Origin: Streptomyces sp. DvalAA-43
Lineage (GTDB): Bacteria > Actinomycetota > Actinomycetes > Streptomycetales > Streptomycetaceae
Reading direction: 5' to 3'
Length of the DNA stretch: 64,000 nucleotides
Assembly: GCF_900091725.1 (NCBI RefSeq)
Contig: NZ_FMBW01000071.1
Coordinates: 546,970 to 610,969 of the forward strand
Part shown: piece after piece, positions 1-8,095 of the stretch
Numbering within the stretch: the stretch's first letter is position 1
Layout of the letters: the number at the start of each line of letters is the position of its first letter
The notes under the pieces: generated by a model
What the model saw: the letters and a program-made list of their open reading frames with translations, nothing else
Databases searched by the model: none
Told to the model about the DNA's origin: nothing
Translations under genes and position numbers: made by a program

Positions 1-512
1 CAGCGCGGCGCGGCTACCAGGACGTGTTCCTCGTCGCAGAGCGGAGTCGCGGTCAGCAGCCCGCCGCGCGGCCGGGCCGTCGCGATGGCCAGATCATGGT
101 GTCCGGCGGCCAGCCCCTCCAGCGCCTCCTCGGCCCCGGCGAAGAAGGAACTGCGCAGAGCCAGCCCCTGGCCGACGAGCGGGGTGAGTGCGGGCAGGGC
201 ACGCACCGAGGTGAACTCGGGCGGCCCGGCCAGATGCAGGCTCCGTACGCCCGACTCCTCGCCGAGCTCCGTCTCGGCGATCTCGACCAGCGCGTCGAGA
301 TGGGGCGCCGCCCGGTGCGCGAGTTCGTCGCCGATGGTCGTCGGGGTCACGCCACGGGCCCTGCGCACGAAGAGCGGGCGGCCCAGCTGCCGCTCCAGGG
401 TCCGGATCTGCGAGGTGACCGCGGGCTGGGAGAGCCCGAGCAGGGCGGCGGCCCTGGTGAAGGAACCGGCCCGGTGCACCGTGACGAAGGTGCGCAGCAG
501 GGCCAGGTCCAT
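1..512 (-). CDS. LysR-family transcriptional regulator (C-terminus cut by window edge)
   Basis: The first 170 codons of a LysR-type regulator are present; the C-terminus lies beyond the left edge. The start is the ATG at 512 (MDLALLRTFVTVHRAGSF). Residues 1-60 form the winged helix-turn-helix, including AALLGLSQPAVTSQIRTLE and GRPLFVRR. The rest is the start of the substrate-binding domain, with a run resembling LAGPPEFTSVRALPAL. An AT-rich patch just upstream (about 550-575) holds CTAT-N10-ATAG, a T-N11-A type dyad typical of LysR auto-operators. The ligand and target gene cannot be judged because the usual partner gene would be outside the window. Confidence 0.85.
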   Translation of the reverse strand, partial: MDLALLRTFVTVHRAGSFTRAAALLGLSQPAVTSQIRTLERQLGRPLFVRRARGVTPTTIGDELAHRAAPHLDALVEIAETELGEESGVRSLHLAGPPEFTSVRALPALTPLVGQGLALRSSFFAGAEEALEGLAAGHHDLAIATARPRGGLLTATPLCDEEHVLVAAPR

Positions 513-553
513 GTCCTGCCCTCCCACCGCCGTGATGCTTCGGACCCGTACAA

Positions 554-571
554 CTATAAATATGTCGATAG
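554..571. promoter_or_regulatory. Candidate LysR operator dyad (CTAT-N10-ATAG)
   Basis: An 18-base AT-rich dyad lies 40-60 bp upstream of the LysR start in an otherwise GC-rich stretch. LysR proteins usually bind interrupted T-N11-A dyads near their own promoters. This is inferred from position and symmetry only. Confidence 0.3.
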
Positions 572-698
572 GTCTCTGTCGCTAGGGTGATTGGACACTG
601 ACGGAGAGTCAACTAGCCTTGTTCGGGCGGTTCCTCGTAGGGGAGCCGGGGCGGTCCGAGCCACGAGGGGGGAGGCTCGGACCGTCCGTGCCCGGTGG

Positions 699-1829
699 TC
701 AGTTCCCGCCCTGCGCCGCGTCCAGCGCCCGTTCCACATCCGCCACCAGGTCCGCCGGGTCCTCCGCGCCGACCGAGAAGCGGATGAAGCCCTCGGGCAC
801 GGCGTCACCGCCCCAGCGCCCCCGGCGCTCGGCGGTGGAGCGCACACCGCCGAAGCTCGTCGCGTCGTCGACCAGCCGCAGCCCGGCCAGGAAACGCTCG
901 GCCCGTTCGCGGTCGGGCAGGACGAACGACACCACGGAGCCGAAGCGCCGCATCTGCCGCACGGCCAGGGGATACGAGGGGTCGGTGGGCAGCCCCGGAT
1001 ACCGCAGCCCGGTGATCTCCGGCCGTCCGCCGAGTGCCTCCGCCAGCGTCAGGGCGGTGGCGCACTGCCGGTCGATCCGCAGCTCCAGCGTGGCCAGCGA
1101 CCGATGCGCGAGCCAGGCCTCCATGGGGCCCGGAATGGCGCCGACCACCTTGCGCCAGCGCCGTACAGCCGCCGCCAGCTCCGGATCGCGGCAGGTCACA
1201 TGGCCGAGCAGGATGTCGCCGTGCCCCGTCATGCCCTTGGTGTCGCTGGCCACCGAGAAGTCGGCCCCCAGCTCCAGGGGGCGCTGGCCGAGCGGTGTGG
1301 CGAGCGTGTTGTCGACGGCCACCAGAGTGCCGGCCGAGTGCGCCGCCTCGACGAGCCTGCGTACGTCGCAGACATCGAGCCCCGGGTTGGACGGCGTCTC
1401 GATCCACAGCAGTCTGGCGCCTTCGAGGACCGCCAGCTGGGCATCGCCGCCGGTCGGCGCGGTCCGCACCTCGACGCCGTACGCCTCCAGCTGCTCGCGC
1501 ACCAGCGGCAGGGCCTGATAGCCGTCGTCGGGCAGCACGACCACATCGCCGGTGCGTGCCTGGGACAGCAGCACGGCCGAGATCGCCGCCATCCCGGAGG
1601 CGAAGACGGTGGTCTCGACGGGCTCCCCCGGTGCCTCCAGCTCTCCTATGGCACGTTCCAGATGGGTCCAGGTGGGGTTGGTGTCCCGGCCGTAGGTGTA
1701 CGGGCCGGTCGGCTCACCGGAGAGATGGAAGTGCGCGGCGAAGACCGGACCGGGCAGGGTGGGTTCGAACTGTTCCGGTTCGGGCAGCCCGGCCCGTACC
1801 GCTCTGGTTCCGTCGCCCATGGTGCTCAT
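699..1829 (-). CDS. Cystathionine gamma-lyase/synthase-type PLP enzyme
   Basis: This 376-residue protein belongs to the Cys/Met-metabolism PLP-dependent family (fold type I), which acts on cystathionine or O-acyl-homoserine in transsulfuration. Visible motifs are YGRDTNPT (about 46-53), ETPSNPG (144-150), VDNTLATP (about 172-179) and the PLP-binding lysine in SDTKGMTGHGD (K198). Length is typical of the family. The ATG at 1829 has GAGG about 7 nt upstream. It lies downstream of, and in the same direction as, the holin-like gene, with a 78 bp gap. Synthase versus lyase cannot be separated by reading alone. Confidence 0.88.
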   Translation of the reverse strand: MSTMGDGTRAVRAGLPEPEQFEPTLPGPVFAAHFHLSGEPTGPYTYGRDTNPTWTHLERAIGELEAPGEPVETTVFASGMAAISAVLLSQARTGDVVVLPDDGYQALPLVREQLEAYGVEVRTAPTGGDAQLAVLEGARLLWIETPSNPGLDVCDVRRLVEAAHSAGTLVAVDNTLATPLGQRPLELGADFSVASDTKGMTGHGDILLGHVTCRDPELAAAVRRWRKVVGAIPGPMEAWLAHRSLATLELRIDRQCATALTLAEALGGRPEITGLRYPGLPTDPSYPLAVRQMRRFGSVVSFVLPDRERAERFLAGLRLVDDATSFGGVRSTAERRGRWGGDAVPEGFIRFSVGAEDPADLVADVERALDAAQGGN

Positions 1830-1907
1830 TCCGTTTCCTCGCTTCTCTCCGGTGTGCCACCGGTCGTGCCCGCACTGTTCCCGCAGTCGTCTCCTGTAGG
1901 CGTCGGG

Positions 1908-2285
1908 TCAGTCCTCGTCGGGCAGGATCACGTTCAGTGCCCACGAGACGATCGAGATGATCAGGCCGCCGAGCACGGCGGTCCAGAAGCCCTCGACATG
2001 GAAGCTCAGGTCGAACAGCCCGGCCAGCCAGGAGGTCAGCAGCAGCATGAGCGCGTTGACCACCAGCGTGATCAGCCCGAGCGTGAGGATGAAGAGCGGC
2101 AGGGTCAGCAGCTTCACGATCGGCTTGACCACGAAGTTCACCAGGCCGAAGAGCAGGGCGACCAGGATCAGCGTGAGTGCCTTGCGGCCGGTGCTGCCGC
2201 CGCTCAGCGTGATGTCCTGGATCAGCCAGATGGCCACGGCCAGCGCACCTGCGTTGGCGATCGTCTTGACTACGAAATTCTTCAT
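1908..2285 (-). CDS. Phage holin family (holin superfamily IV-like) membrane protein
   Basis: A 125-residue integral membrane protein with about four hydrophobic segments covering most of its length (for example IANAGALAVAIWLIQDI and LFGLVNFVVKPIVKLLTLP). It resembles the widespread bacterial 'phage holin family' (YvlD/DUF360 type) found in chromosomes without any prophage, so a lysis role should not be assumed. The ATG at 2285 (MKNFVVKTIANAG) is the start chosen, because the open frame upstream lacks a conserved look. It is transcribed away from the cupin gene at 2354. Confidence 0.8.
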   Translation of the reverse strand: MKNFVVKTIANAGALAVAIWLIQDITLSGGSTGRKALTLILVALLFGLVNFVVKPIVKLLTLPLFILTLGLITLVVNALMLLLTSWLAGLFDLSFHVEGFWTAVLGGLIISIVSWALNVILPDED

Positions 2286-2353
2286 GTGTCTGATCGTGGC
2301 AGACGTGATCGGTGGCGGACACCGGCAGTACAGAGGCAAGGGGCGGTCAGGCC

Positions 2354-2671
2354 ATGAAGGCATTCAGACTGGACGAGCTGGAGGCGGAACGCGCCGCCAA
2401 CGACGGCGCGTATCTGCAGTTCGTGAAGGAACGGAACATGTCGGTCGGCCTGTACGCCCTGGACGCCGGCGACCTCGACCCTCAGCAGCCGCACCAGCAG
2501 GACGAGGTCTACCTCGTCGTCAGCGGCCGTGCCTCGATCACGGTCGGCATGGAAACCACGCAGGTGGGCAGAGGAAGCGTGGTGTACGTACCGGCCGGTG
2601 TCGCCCACAAGTTCCACCACATCACCGAGGACCTGCGGGTGATGGTGGTCTTCTCCCCGCCGGAGGGCTGA
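2354..2671 (+). CDS. Cupin-domain protein
   Basis: A 105-residue single-domain cupin. Visible parts of the double-stranded beta-helix are HQQDEVYLVVSGRASITVG (cupin motif 1 region) and VPAGVAHKFHHI (motif 2, with metal-binding histidines). A mononuclear metal-binding protein or small enzyme is likely; the substrate is unknown. The start ATG at 2354 follows a GGGGCGG stretch. It is divergent from the holin-like gene. Its 3' end overlaps a short tandem duplication that includes the stop codon. Confidence 0.8.
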   Translation: MKAFRLDELEAERAANDGAYLQFVKERNMSVGLYALDAGDLDPQQPHQQDEVYLVVSGRASITVGMETTQVGRGSVVYVPAGVAHKFHHITEDLRVMVVFSPPEG

Positions 2672-2700
2672 GCGCCGAGTCGCCGGAGGGCTGAGCGCCG
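2658..2700. repeat. 20-bp direct repeat, 23-bp period, spanning the cupin stop codon
   Basis: The sequence CGCCGGAGGGCTGAGCGCCG occurs at 2658-2677 and again at 2681-2700, separated by AGT. The first copy contains the cupin stop codon (TGA), so the duplication adds a second copy of the gene's last codons and stop outside the frame. It looks like a replication-slippage duplication. Confidence 0.9.
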
Positions 2701-2838
2701 GTCCGCCGGAGTGCAGGGGTCCGGTCTCAGGGATCCCTCAGGGGTCGATCAGGGGACTTCAAGGGCCGCGGAACCTCCGCCGTCCCCCTCCGCGCCTCTA
2801 GCATCGAAGCAGGAACTCAAGGAGACGAGGTAGGGACG

Positions 2839-3054
2839 ATGGCCGTACGGGAGATATTCACGGGGATGCCCTGGTGGGTGAAGTGGATCGCGGTGCCGGT
2901 CATCGCGATCGTCGTGTTCGGCGGGCTGATCGCCAGCGTGATCGGTTTCGTGATCGGAGTGCTCTTCAAGGTCCTGATCTTCGTGATCCTGGTCGGCGGG
3001 CTCGTCTTCGTCGTCCGCAAGTTCATGTCGTCCTCTTCGCGCGGCGACTGGTAG
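2839..3054 (+). CDS. DUF5326-family small membrane protein
   Basis: A 71-residue protein, MAVREIFTGMPWWVKWIAVP at the N-terminus, with two closely spaced hydrophobic helices (about 14-35 and 38-60) and a short polar, serine-rich tail. It matches the actinobacterial DUF5326 family of unknown function as I recall it. The ribosome site AGGAGACGAGG lies just upstream of the ATG. It is co-directional with the cupin gene, 167 bp away. A UUCG-loop hairpin follows it. Confidence 0.85.
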   Translation: MAVREIFTGMPWWVKWIAVPVIAIVVFGGLIASVIGFVIGVLFKVLIFVILVGGLVFVVRKFMSSSSRGDW

Positions 3055-3138
3055 GACGCACGGAAGTCGGCCGGGGCGTTAGCCCAGCTGAGCTAAGCGG
3101 AAGGCGAAACGGCGCCCCTCGCGGACCCGGCCGATACA

Positions 3139-3156
3139 GTGGCAGTTCGCTGCCAC
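3139..3156 (+). terminator. UUCG-tetraloop hairpin downstream of DUF5326 gene
   Basis: A 7-bp perfect stem GTGGCAG-TTCG-CTGCCAC with the extra-stable UUCG loop, 84 bp after the DUF5326 stop. There is no U-tract, which is common for Streptomyces terminators. Confidence 0.55.
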
Positions 3157-3297
3157 GACCTGGGAATTAACAGTCCGTCACCACGATGACCAGTGGTTTG
3201 TACGGCGTTCGGTCTCCGGACCCCAGCCATGCGGCAGCCCGTGGGGGCGGCCCCCACAGGCGGGCTGACTACCCGTCACCATGCCTGGGGGTGACTG

Positions 3298-4068
3298 TTG
3301 ACCACGGCATCGAGCACTGCTGCCCCGACGCTGATCGGTTCGGTGCAGCGAGCGCTGAGGCTGCTGGAGGCCGTGGTCGCCCATCGCGACGGGGCGCCCG
3401 CGAAGCAACTGGCCAGGGAGGCGGGCCTTCCCCTTCCCACGGCCTACCACCTGCTGCGCACCCTGACCCACGAGGGCTATCTGCGCCGGGAGAACGGCGT
3501 CTTCCTCATGGGGACCGCGGCCGAACGCCTGGTCGGCGAGGGAACGTTGCAGAACCGTCGCGGCAGGATGACCGAGTCGCTGGGCCGCTGGCGCGACATC
3601 ATCGGCGCACCGGTGTACTGCGCCGTCTACCGCGAGGGCGAGATCGAACTCGTCGCGGTCGCCGATGCCCCCGCCACCCCCGCCGTCCACGAGTGGGCGT
3701 CCTTCCGGGAGACCGGGCATGCGCATGCGATCGGCCAGTGTCTGCTGAGCCAGCTCGACGAGAAGGCCCGCGAGGATCATCTGGACCGTCACCCTGTGCG
3801 TCCGCTGACCCGCTACTCGGTGAAGGACCGTGCCTCTCTCCTCGAACGACTGCGCTCGCTGGAACGGATGGAACCTGTCATCGAACGGCAGGAGTACGCC
3901 CTCGGCACGATCTGCGCGGCCATCCCGATCACCGCCGGATTCACCGCCGCCGCGATGGCGATTTCCGTACCCCTGGAGCAGGAAAGCCGGTTGCTCCCCG
4001 CAGTCGAACAACTACGTGGCGAAGTGGCCAACCTCTTGCGTTCGTTCGTGTTCTCTATCAGTATCTGA
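3298..4068 (+). CDS. ssgR: SsgR, IclR-family activator of ssgA
   Basis: A 256-residue IclR-type regulator. An N-terminal winged HTH (about 10-75, with AKQLAREAGLPLPTAYHLLR) precedes the IclR effector domain (about 85-250). It sits directly upstream of ssgA, the arrangement known in S. coelicolor and S. griseus, where the SsgR protein switches on ssgA in aerial development. The reading frame opens at TTG 3298, with a GGGGG stretch 8-12 nt before it; a downstream start cannot be excluded. A GTGGGGG/CCCCCAC hairpin at 3241-3257 lies in the leader. Confidence 0.88.
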   Translation: MTTASSTAAPTLIGSVQRALRLLEAVVAHRDGAPAKQLAREAGLPLPTAYHLLRTLTHEGYLRRENGVFLMGTAAERLVGEGTLQNRRGRMTESLGRWRDIIGAPVYCAVYREGEIELVAVADAPATPAVHEWASFRETGHAHAIGQCLLSQLDEKAREDHLDRHPVRPLTRYSVKDRASLLERLRSLERMEPVIERQEYALGTICAAIPITAGFTAAAMAISVPLEQESRLLPAVEQLRGEVANLLRSFVFSISI

Positions 4069-4169
4069 AAAATCACTCCTTGTGATCTGCTATCGCGTGC
4101 ACCACGATGGCGTCAATAGGGCCACGGGGGATCATTCCTGGCCAGATTCATCTACTGCGGGGTTGAACG

Positions 4170-4607
4170 ATGCGCGAGTCGGTTCAAGCTGAGGTCATGA
4201 TGAGCTTCCTCGTCTCCGAGGAGCTCTCTTTCCGGATCCCGGTGGAGCTCCGGTACGAGGTCTGCGATCCATATGCGATCCGGATGACCTTCCATCTGCC
4301 CGGTGACGCCCCCGTCACCTGGGCATTCGGCCGTGAGCTGCTGCTCGACGGCCTCAACAGCCCCAGTGGTGACGGTGATGTGCACATCGAACCCACTGAG
4401 CCCGAGGGCCTTTCCGACGTACACATCCGGCTACAGGTCGGCGAGGACCGGGCCCTCTTCAGGGCCGGTACGGCACCACTTGTGGCGTTTCTCGACCGGA
4501 CCGACAAGCTGGTGCCGCTCGGGCAGGAGTGCACGCTCGGTGACTTCGAGGGCAACCTGGAGGACGCCCTGGGCCGGATCCTCTCCGAGGAGCAGAACGC
4601 CGGCTGA
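4170..4607 (+). CDS. ssgA: SsgA, sporulation-specific cell division activator
   Basis: SsgA-like proteins are found in sporulating actinomycetes; SsgA recruits SsgB and so positions FtsZ rings for sporulation septa. The protein has the typical SALP sequence, with FRIPVELRYEVCDPYAIRMT, GRELLLDGLNSP and FLDRTDKLVPLGQE. Three starts compete: ATG 4170 (145 aa, GGGG 7 nt upstream), ATG 4197 (136 aa, the length I recall from the literature, GAGG close by) and ATG 4200. The gene follows ssgR after a 101 bp promoter-bearing gap, and is probably activated by SsgR. Confidence 0.93.
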   Translation: MRESVQAEVMMSFLVSEELSFRIPVELRYEVCDPYAIRMTFHLPGDAPVTWAFGRELLLDGLNSPSGDGDVHIEPTEPEGLSDVHIRLQVGEDRALFRAGTAPLVAFLDRTDKLVPLGQECTLGDFEGNLEDALGRILSEEQNAG

Positions 4608-4688
4608 CGGAGAACGACGCCGCTGACCGGCCCACCGGTCGAACACGGTATCTGCCGAATGGGTGAATTGCTCACCTGGCGGAGACGA

Positions 4689-6023
4689 TCAAGCCTTCGT
4701 CCTACGACGACGGCCTTTCCCGGCCCGTACGGGTGCCGAAGCCCCGGCTTCCGCGCCGAGCCCTGTGCGGTCCGCGGAGACGACCAATGCGGCGAGCACC
4801 GTCGTCACCGGTACCGAGGCGACCAGTCCGATCGAGCCGACCAGCGTGCGTACGATCTCCTCCGCCACCAGCTCGCTGTTGGCCACTGTCCCCATGCTGC
4901 TCTGCGCTACGGAGAACAGCAGCAGCAACGGCAGTGCGGCGCCCGCGTAGGCGAGCACCAGCGTATTCACGACCGAGGCGATGTGGTCGCGTCCGATTCT
5001 GATCCCTGCCCGGTAGAGCCCCCGCACGCCCAACGCCGGGTTCGCCTGGTGCAGTTCCCAGACCGCCGATGTCTGGGTGACGGTCACGTCGTCGAGGACC
5101 CCGAGCGAACCGATGATGACACCGGCCAGCAGCAGACCGCTCATGTCGATGTGCGGGTACAGGCCGTGGATGAGGCCGGTGTTGTCGTCGGTGTTTCCGG
5201 TCAGGCTCGCCCAGCCGATGAAGAGCGAACCGAGCAGTCCGATCAGCAGCAGTGAGATCAGCGTGCCGATCACCGCCACCGAGGTACGGGCGGTCAGGCC
5301 GTGGCACATGTAGAGCGCGATCAGCATGATCGCACTGGCCCCGACCACCGCGACGAGCAGCGGATTCGAGCCCTGGAGAACGGCCGGGAGGATGAACAGG
5401 GTCAGCACGGCGAACGACACCGCCAGCGCGACCAGCGCCATCACCCCGCGCATGCGGCCCACCGCGACCACGACCAGGGCGAAGACTCCGGCCAGCAGGG
5501 TCATCGGGAACTTCCGGTTCACATCCGTCACCGAATACTGCAGGTCATGGGGTGCGTCAGGGGCGTACGCCACGACCACGCCCTGACCCCGGCGCAACTG
5601 GCGGGGCGAGTCGGGCTGGACGATCTCGGTGAAGGTCCGGCCCTGGTCCTGACCGGTCGTCACCTCGATCGTGGCATGCCCGCACAGCCCCCGTCCGCCC
5701 TCCGACGGCGGTGCGGTGTCCCCGCCGATGGGCGTCTGAACCGCGTTCACGTCCTTGCAGTCCACCTTGTCGACATTCACCACCTTTCCCTGCTGGGTCT
5801 GCCGGTCGAATCCGACGCCGGTCCGCTCGTGCGGCGGCGTGCCACCCGGCCAGAGAGCCACCAGACCGACGAGAACGGCGGTGGCGAACGGGATCAGTAC
5901 GGCCGCGATGACCTTGCGCAGATGTGTGGAGACGGGTGCGGCAGGGCCATGGCTGTGCGAGTGACCGTGGTGCTGGTCCTGAGGCCGGCTCTGCGGTTCG
6001 TGGGTGATATGGGGGGACGTCAC
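4689..6023 (-). CDS. YibE/F-family integral membrane protein
   Basis: About 444 residues from the GTG at 6023; in-frame ATGs at 6062 and 6101 would add 13-26 unlikely residues. A His-rich N-terminal tail (HHGHSHSHG) precedes one membrane segment and an extracytoplasmic region (about 60-175). A block of about seven membrane helices follows, with the family signature DDVTVTQTSAVWELH. The C-terminus is basic (GKGRRRRTKA). The family has no firm biochemical function; transport has been suggested. Convergent with ssgA, and divergent from thiC across the riboswitch region. Confidence 0.85.
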   Translation of the reverse strand: MTSPHITHEPQSRPQDQHHGHSHSHGPAAPVSTHLRKVIAAVLIPFATAVLVGLVALWPGGTPPHERTGVGFDRQTQQGKVVNVDKVDCKDVNAVQTPIGGDTAPPSEGGRGLCGHATIEVTTGQDQGRTFTEIVQPDSPRQLRRGQGVVVAYAPDAPHDLQYSVTDVNRKFPMTLLAGVFALVVVAVGRMRGVMALVALAVSFAVLTLFILPAVLQGSNPLLVAVVGASAIMLIALYMCHGLTARTSVAVIGTLISLLLIGLLGSLFIGWASLTGNTDDNTGLIHGLYPHIDMSGLLLAGVIIGSLGVLDDVTVTQTSAVWELHQANPALGVRGLYRAGIRIGRDHIASVVNTLVLAYAGAALPLLLLFSVAQSSMGTVANSELVAEEIVRTLVGSIGLVASVPVTTVLAALVVSADRTGLGAEAGASAPVRAGKGRRRRTKA

Positions 6024-6099
6024 CGGCCGATCATCGCAAGAAGGGACGGGCCCTCTGTTCATCACGCCGGACGGGGCGCTAGCGTGGAGGAACCTTTGC

Positions 6100-6211
6100 A
6101 CACGCGGGAGCTCGGAGCACCGGGCTGAGAGGGCGCTGACATCCGTACGTCCGTACGGGACGGGCTGCGCCGACCGCCGAACCTGTTACCGGGTAATGCC
6201 GGCGTAGGGAG
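6100..6211 (+). promoter_or_regulatory. TPP (thiamine pyrophosphate) riboswitch
   Basis: The leader of thiC holds the conserved THI-box parts in order: GGGCTGAGAGGG (6122-6133, the pyrimidine-sensor helix), then ACCTGTTACCGGGTAATGCC (6181-6200) and GGCGTAGGGAG (6201-6211). The two conserved arms bracket a variable hairpin CGTACGTCCGTACG. Thiamine pyrophosphate binding is expected to lower thiC expression. The 3' end of the aptamer (TAGGGAG) overlaps the purine-rich ribosome site 5-13 nt before the thiC ATG, which suggests control of translation initiation. Confidence 0.93.
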
Positions 6212-6219
6212 TAGGTCTC

Positions 6220-7995
6220 ATGACCACAGCGGACGCACGCACGCCTGCCTCGAACCAGAGCGACGAGGCCGGGAAGTCCATCGGCTGGCACAAGGGGTAC
6301 GTCCAGGGCTCGCGCCCGGACCTCCAGGTGCCGGTCCGTCAGGTGCACCTCACCAACGGCAAGGACGTGACGCTGTACGACACGTCGGGGCCGTACACCG
6401 ATCCCACCGTCGAGACCGATGTCCGCCGCGGTCTCGCACCGCTGCGGGAGAACTGGATCATCGCCCGCGGCGACACCGAGGAGTATCCCGGCCGCCCCGC
6501 CCGCCCCGAGGACGACGGGCTCAAGCACACCTCGCCGCGCGGCGGGCTGCGCAACCTCGACGCGGTCTTCCCCGGCCGCCCGCGACTGCCGCGCCGCAGC
6601 CGGGACGGACAGCCGGTGACCCAGCTCGCGTACGCCCGCCAGGGGGAGATCACCCCGGAGATGGAGTACGTGGCGATCCGGGAGAACGTCGGGCCCGAGG
6701 TGGTGCGCGAGGAGATCGCGGCCGGGCGGGCCGTGCTGCCGGCCAACGTCAACCACCCCGAGATCGAACCGATGATCATCGGCAAGCGGTTCCTGGTGAA
6801 GGTCAATGCCAACATCGGCAACTCCGCGGTGACGTCCTCCATCGAGGAGGAGGTGGAAAAGATGACGTGGGCGACGCGCTGGGGCGCCGATACCGTCATG
6901 GATCTGTCCACCGGCCGCAACATTCACACCACCCGTGAGTGGGTTCTCCGTAATTCACCCGTTCCGATCGGAACCGTCCCCCTCTACCAGGCGCTCGAAA
7001 AGGTCGACGGCCGGGCGGAGGAGCTGACTTGGGAGATCTACAAGGACACCGTGATCGAACAGGCCGAGCAGGGCGTCGACTACATGACGGTGCACGCCGG
7101 CGTGCGCCTGCCGTACGTACCGCTCACGGCCCGCCGCAAGACCGGCATCGTCTCCCGGGGTGGCTCGATCATGGCGGCGTGGTGCCTCGCGCACCACAAG
7201 GAGTCCTTCCTGTACGAGCACTTCGAGGAGCTCTGCGAGATCCTCGCGACCTACGACGTCACGTACTCGCTGGGGGACGGGCTGCGTCCCGGTTCGATCG
7301 CCGACGCCAATGACGAGGCGCAGTTCGCCGAACTGCGCACGCTCGGCGAGCTGAACTCGGTGGCCAAGAGGTTCGGCGTCCAGACCATGATCGAGGGGCC
7401 GGGCCATGTCCCGATGCACAAGATCAAGGAGAACATCGACCTTCAGCAGGAGATCTGCGAGGAGGCGCCGTTCTACACGCTCGGCCCGCTGACGACCGAT
7501 GTCGCTCCGGCGTACGACCACATCACCTCGGGCATCGGCGCGGCGATGATCGCGTGGTGGGGGACGGCGATGCTCTGCTACGTCACGCCGAAGGAGCACC
7601 TCGGCCTGCCCAACCGGGACGATGTGAAGACCGGCGTCATCACGTACAAGATCGCGGCGCATGCGGCGGACCTCGCCAAGGGGCACCCGGGGGCGCAGGA
7701 CTGGGACGACGCGCTCTCCGACGCCCGGTTCGAGTTCCGCTGGGAGGACCAGTTCAATCTGGCTCTCGACCCGGACACCGCACGGGAGTTCCACGACGAG
7801 ACGCTGCCCGCCGAGCCGGCGAAGACGGCGCACTTCTGCTCGATGTGCGGCCCGAAGTTCTGCTCGATGAAGATCTCCCAGGACATCCGGCGCGAGCACG
7901 GCGGTTCGCAGACGGAGATCGAGGCGGGCATGGCGGAGAAGTCCAGGGAGTTCGCGGCGTCCGGCAACCGGGTCTATCTGCCGATCGCGGACTGA
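6220..7995 (+). CDS. thiC: Phosphomethylpyrimidine synthase ThiC
   Basis: A 591-residue radical-SAM enzyme that rearranges aminoimidazole ribotide to hydroxymethylpyrimidine phosphate, the pyrimidine half of thiamine. The C-terminal iron-sulfur cluster motif CX2CX4C is visible as CSMCGPKFC (around residue 545). Core stretches such as NANIGNSAVTSS, DLSTGRNIH and EGPGHVPMHKI are typical. Length matches the family. The ATG at 6220 follows GGGAGTAGG. It is a single-gene unit, riboswitch in front and hairpin behind. Confidence 0.98.
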   Translation: MTTADARTPASNQSDEAGKSIGWHKGYVQGSRPDLQVPVRQVHLTNGKDVTLYDTSGPYTDPTVETDVRRGLAPLRENWIIARGDTEEYPGRPARPEDDGLKHTSPRGGLRNLDAVFPGRPRLPRRSRDGQPVTQLAYARQGEITPEMEYVAIRENVGPEVVREEIAAGRAVLPANVNHPEIEPMIIGKRFLVKVNANIGNSAVTSSIEEEVEKMTWATRWGADTVMDLSTGRNIHTTREWVLRNSPVPIGTVPLYQALEKVDGRAEELTWEIYKDTVIEQAEQGVDYMTVHAGVRLPYVPLTARRKTGIVSRGGSIMAAWCLAHHKESFLYEHFEELCEILATYDVTYSLGDGLRPGSIADANDEAQFAELRTLGELNSVAKRFGVQTMIEGPGHVPMHKIKENIDLQQEICEEAPFYTLGPLTTDVAPAYDHITSGIGAAMIAWWGTAMLCYVTPKEHLGLPNRDDVKTGVITYKIAAHAADLAKGHPGAQDWDDALSDARFEFRWEDQFNLALDPDTAREFHDETLPAEPAKTAHFCSMCGPKFCSMKISQDIRREHGGSQTEIEAGMAEKSREFAASGNRVYLPIAD

Positions 7996-8010
7996 CCGGA
8001 AGGAGAAGCC

Positions 8011-8036
8011 GCCCCGGAGGCTCTCGTCTCCGGGGC
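8011..8036. terminator. Terminator hairpin between thiC and convergent membrane-protein gene
   Basis: A perfect 9-bp stem GCCCCGGAG / CTCCGGGGC with an 8-nt loop, 15 bp after the thiC stop. It lies between convergent genes and can serve both. Confidence 0.75.
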
Positions 8037-8095
8037 GACCGCTCCTCCCGTCCGACGGACACGGCTTCCGTTGCCCTGCCGGTGTGCGGACTCGG

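Noticed and set aside
1908..2285. Holin as a sign of phage lysis genes
   Set aside because: The family is common in bacterial chromosomes, and no endolysin or other phage gene is nearby.
591..2357. A 588-codon open frame on the plus strand opposite the PLP enzyme and holin-like genes
   Set aside because: It is a GC-bias shadow: no family resemblance, low-complexity Arg/Gly/Pro composition, and two well-recognised genes lie opposite.
3064..3160. tRNA-like string GTTAGCCCAGCTGAGCTAAG
   Set aside because: It resembles a D-arm only; no acceptor pairing, anticodon arm or T-arm can be formed around it.
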